A stretch of DNA of 64,000 nucleotides from Phoenix dactylifera (lineage: Eukaryota; Streptophyta; Magnoliopsida; Arecales; Arecaceae): the NCBI RefSeq assembly GCF_009389715.1, contig NC_052397.1, positions 18,238,129 to 18,302,128 on the forward strand. Direction: 5' to 3'. Within the stretch, counting starts at the first letter, position 1, and every line of letters starts with the position of its first letter. Shown here piece after piece: positions 61,701 through 64,000 of the stretch. Position numbers and translations under genes: made by a program. The notes beneath the pieces are model-generated. The model searched no databases. It was not told the origin of the DNA and saw only the letters and a program-made list of their open reading frames with translations.

Positions 61701-64000
61701 AAAAATATAATAAATTGTTCCTAATGAACCTCTCAAACAATTGCTATCAATTAAAAAACATTAAATCTTTTTACCCTGAAATTTCAAAGATGTCACTTGA
61801 AAAAGCTTTCAAATTTCTTTTCCCACCGTGACAAATAAATGCCATCCAATAAAAAAATCAAAAAAAAATGTGGAACAGAAAACCAACAAGCACCCATTAA
61901 GTCAAGGCAATAAGCTCAAGTTCATAGTTAGAATGCATGAATTGGATTGCTTGCAGCTCCAAGAAGTACATCCATCTCTTTTCCAGTGCATGGTCATTTG
62001 AAATGGCAGATAGAAGAAACAAATCAAAACGTCGCAACCTTGCCTTTCTACAAAACTAAGATAGGTCAAGTTGTAGTAAGGCCATCTTGGGGGATGGATA
62101 GGATGATTCACTAGTTTTACACTCCAGTCTACGCCGTGCGACATTAGTTGCTCAAAAAAAAATAAAAATAAAATAAAATCCTAGCAATCATATAGGACGT
62201 AATTAAGACTAAAAGCAATTAAAAAAAGTAAAACTTGCATTAGTCCCTGTCCCTTTTACTCATATGACAAATGTTAGAGAGAAGTACAATTCTTGGGTGG
62301 TCGCTTGGAAGAAGTCTGTCATCATAGGAAGCATTCTCCATTCATGATGGCGGATACATGGGCCTTAAACCACGATACACCATATTTTGACTCCTAAGGA
62401 ATTGATTTAAGCACATAATTTTTCTTAAGGTAGTCAAACCACTGAGATTGTCTTCCACAGTGGCCCGAGTAATATTTTGGTGTTTCCCTATAGTAATATT
62501 TTGCAAACTTTCAACTTTAGGCCAAACTAGGTCTATTATTGCAATTATGCCTAAGTTCCACATCCATATACTCCATATAAAAAATACTTCAACAAATACT
62601 AAATATTCCGGAACATGCATGATGTAATTTTTTAAACTATAAATCACATCTAATTACTATAGATCCATAATTAACTACAAAGATAATCAAAGAATTTATA
62701 TAACTTCTATAAGGTAAATAGCTGATTACTTGTACCAATCAAATTACATTATTGTACTATATTGAAGTCATAAAACAGGCAAAAGAGCCCTTACCACTTG
62801 GCAGCACCTAGATGTTCAGGCAGTTGCCTGAGTTGCCACATAAATCACACTTGATGCCTAAGATGAACATCTAAGAAAGTCAAGGCCAGATTCTTCTATG
62901 CTTGCTAAGCACCTAGGTATACTGTTCTTCCGTGATGTGATTATAATCCTTGATGATTCGGCCAAACATGCTAACTCCTGGCAAATAACAGTGGCAAACA
63001 CTACCAAAAAACATACTTTTCAGTCAATTGTCTCTTAGATGATTATTACGCCGTAAACAGTCAGGTGTAGCCGCATTTTAATAATAATCCTCTCATCTAT
63101 TCATTTTAAATTACTAGATTCTCTAAACCCTTTACTGTTATAATCTAGATCATCTAAAATCCAATTTTCTGTCATCGACGACTTCCCATTTTATGTTCGA
63201 TAGATATAACTAAGCATTCTCATTCCAAAACAATGAATATGCTTTGATCCTCATATAACTATAGTTCAATTGTGACCCTAACCAGCTACCTTGACCCTAC
63301 TAGCACCAGGTTTTGAGGATGGCAAGAGTATCATGGTTCAGCCAGCAAATTAACATCAATATCTGCATCAAGAATTCAGCTTCATTATGCACCGAATATG
63401 GATCATCCAGCAGAAGAAAACAATGTTATTATTACTTGGTCCATAAAAGGTACATAAATAATGACACCGATACCACTATATGACATCACTTACATGCAAG
63501 ATACATACAAAAAATAATATATAAAAAACCTAGTGTCTCATGCAATATGAGAATTTTTGAGTTTATGTATTATGCATGAATCTGGAAAAGAATGGAAATT
63601 TAAAATGAATGGGAACATAGGAAAATTATCTTCTGACGTGCACATTTACCATGAATTTCTTGTAAGAAATACCTGATAACTGACACTGACACATAGAAGA
63701 ACAAATTTAACATTACGACGAAACAAAGAATTTCCACTCTTCAGACAACAGCACTAGGAACAAACTATATGATATAAGCCTAGATCAAGTACACAAAGAT
63801 GATAAACTTTAAATTTCACCCAAAAAAGGGAAAATGAGTGATGGCATTATTATTTTTCTAAAAAACGTCATGGTTATGGGTTTACATTTTGAAGCTTTAG
63901 CAGCATCTTTCCAAGATCAAGATAATCTCTACAGCGAGAAGCTTCCATAGCAAATTCCTTCCAGGTTGTGGCCCTGCGAGCATCCTCAATTACAGCCTAT
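52780..64000 (-). CDS. SUVR5: SUVR5-type zinc-finger SET-domain histone methyltransferase, partial
   Basis: Plant SUVR5 binds DNA through C2H2 fingers and adds H3K9 methylation at target genes. Visible exons on the minus strand are 64000-63896 (continues right), 58276-58166, 57126-54301, 54118-53957, 53705-53589, 53519-53416, 53328-53191, 53056-52969 and 52887-52780, about 1253 codons, all phase-consistent. The 2.8 kb exon has three Cys/His units (FFVEAKGRRCGRWANDCAMY; CEGTTTHGRKCKHRA; CIGYYRQNNGDQC, each ending C-x2/3-H). C2H2 fingers follow (CKICAEEF, CAVCMNSFTNRK, CMSCSSHFVNPEQL, CRFCGLRFDLLPDL). Pre-SET is GCACPHSKC to CNSMCKCDATCQNRVLQRG. SET begins GWAVRAGEAI and includes FVCEYIGEV, RFINHSCSPNLVNY and ELAYDYRY. 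Post-SET CYCGAPSCRGRLY ends the protein. Catalytic NHSC and the zinc-binding cysteines are intact. The N-terminal exons lie outside the window. Confidence 0.96.
59826..60782. mobile_element. Short non-autonomous hAT-like element (copy 3) with perfect 8 bp duplication
   Basis: The element is bracketed by ACCTCTAT at 59818-59825 and again at 60783-60790, an exact 8 bp target duplication. It opens CAAGGCCTGCGAATGG and ends ATTTGCATCCTT, whose reverse complement AAGGATGCAAAT matches the start with a few changes. Interior arms carry GAGCTTGG / CCAAGCTT and GAGCTCGA-type motifs in both senses. An 83-84 bp tandem repeat lies inside at 60198-60390. No transposase is present. Length 957 bp; hAT superfamily is the best fit. 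Confidence 0.82.
60198..60390. repeat. Tandem repeat, 83-84 bp period, 2.3 copies
   Basis: AGCCTCAAGTCCAGTGGCAT, AGCCTCAAGTCCAACAGCAT and AGCCTCAAGTCTAGCAGC begin copies at 60198, 60281 and 60365. GGGATCG(C/T)GCTCA is shared by the first two. It lies inside the hAT-like element. Confidence 0.85.
61221..61282. repeat. 31 bp direct duplication
   Basis: GTCTAGTTACTTGGTGAAAC starts the first copy at 61221 and GTCTAGTTACTCCATGAAAC the second at 61252; both go on with TAGGATGGGC. Confidence 0.85.
61430..61830. repeat. Diverged tandem array, about 120-130 bp unit
   Basis: TTTTACCCTGAAATT recurs with CCCTGAAATT at 61521, 61642 and 61774 (spacings 121 and 132). Each copy also carries AACATG/AGATG, a CTTGAAAA or CTTTAAAA stretch and an AATGAACC or AACGAACC motif. 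At least three copies are present in the SUVR5 intron. Confidence 0.75.

Larger units (their letters stand above)
58277..63895 (-). other. 5.6 kb intron of SUVR5
   Basis: Donor at 63895 (CAAAAT|GTAAAC on the minus strand) and acceptor at 58277 (TCGCAG|ATGATAC) join LLKLQN to MILPSYIS, as in the family. The intron contains the hAT-like element at 59826-60782, a 31 bp tandem duplication near 61221-61282 and a 120-130 bp tandem array at about 61430-61830. Pieces with ACCAATACC/GGTACC motifs occur near 59760-59810 and 60820-60890. No other gene was seen. Confidence 0.85.

Noticed and set aside
61430-61830. CRISPR-like array in the SUVR5 intron
   Set aside because: Units are long, diverged and contiguous without unique spacers of constant length; an ordinary tandem repeat in a plant intron.

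Overview
This is a gene-rich nuclear window from a flowering plant. The gene families (TIC62, SUVR5, an Ariadne ligase, a type I MADS protein, a BEL1-like TALE homeodomain protein), the spliced genes and the plant LINE with an RNase H tail support that. The reading of the 5-phosphatase and the long, repeat-filled introns (about 9.1 kb and 5.6 kb) suggest a monocot, perhaps a palm. The species guess is an inference; no organism-specific marker was seen. Exon borders below were set by hand from GT/AG sites, reading-phase agreement and remembered family sequence.

Layout. 900-3446 (+): 3' three exons of a BEL1-like homeodomain gene whose first exon lies left of the window. 3447-7617: intergenic DNA with a hAT-like element, foldback repeats and a hairpin. 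7618-11595 (-): type 5PTase11 inositol polyphosphate 5-phosphatase, with one short exon not placed. 11596-15201: intergenic, with two striking palindromes. 15202-16565 (+): TMEM220-like membrane protein. 17949-24930 (+): TIC62, with a 0.9 kb foldback in its longest intron. 25613-25686 (+): tRNA-Glu(UUC). 25805-28447 (+): EEF1AKMT4/METTL13-like methyltransferase. 30491-31162 (-): intronless AGL62-like type I MADS gene. 33.3-38.1 kb: a nested repeat complex (LTR-type fossil with two LINE copies in opposite orientation). 39119-51474 (+): Ariadne RBR E3 ligase. 52780-64000 (-): SUVR5 histone methyltransferase, running off the right edge; it converges on the Ariadne gene.

The genes are unrelated single-copy housekeeping or regulatory genes (development, phosphoinositide signalling, plastid import/FNR tethering, protein methylation, seed-type MADS control, ubiquitin ligation, chromatin). 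They do not form a pathway or cluster. The unusual content is mostly non-coding: three short elements with matching ends and 8 bp target duplications, long palindromes, foldbacks, and phase-matched repeated exons in TIC62. I did not find a convincing new biological system.
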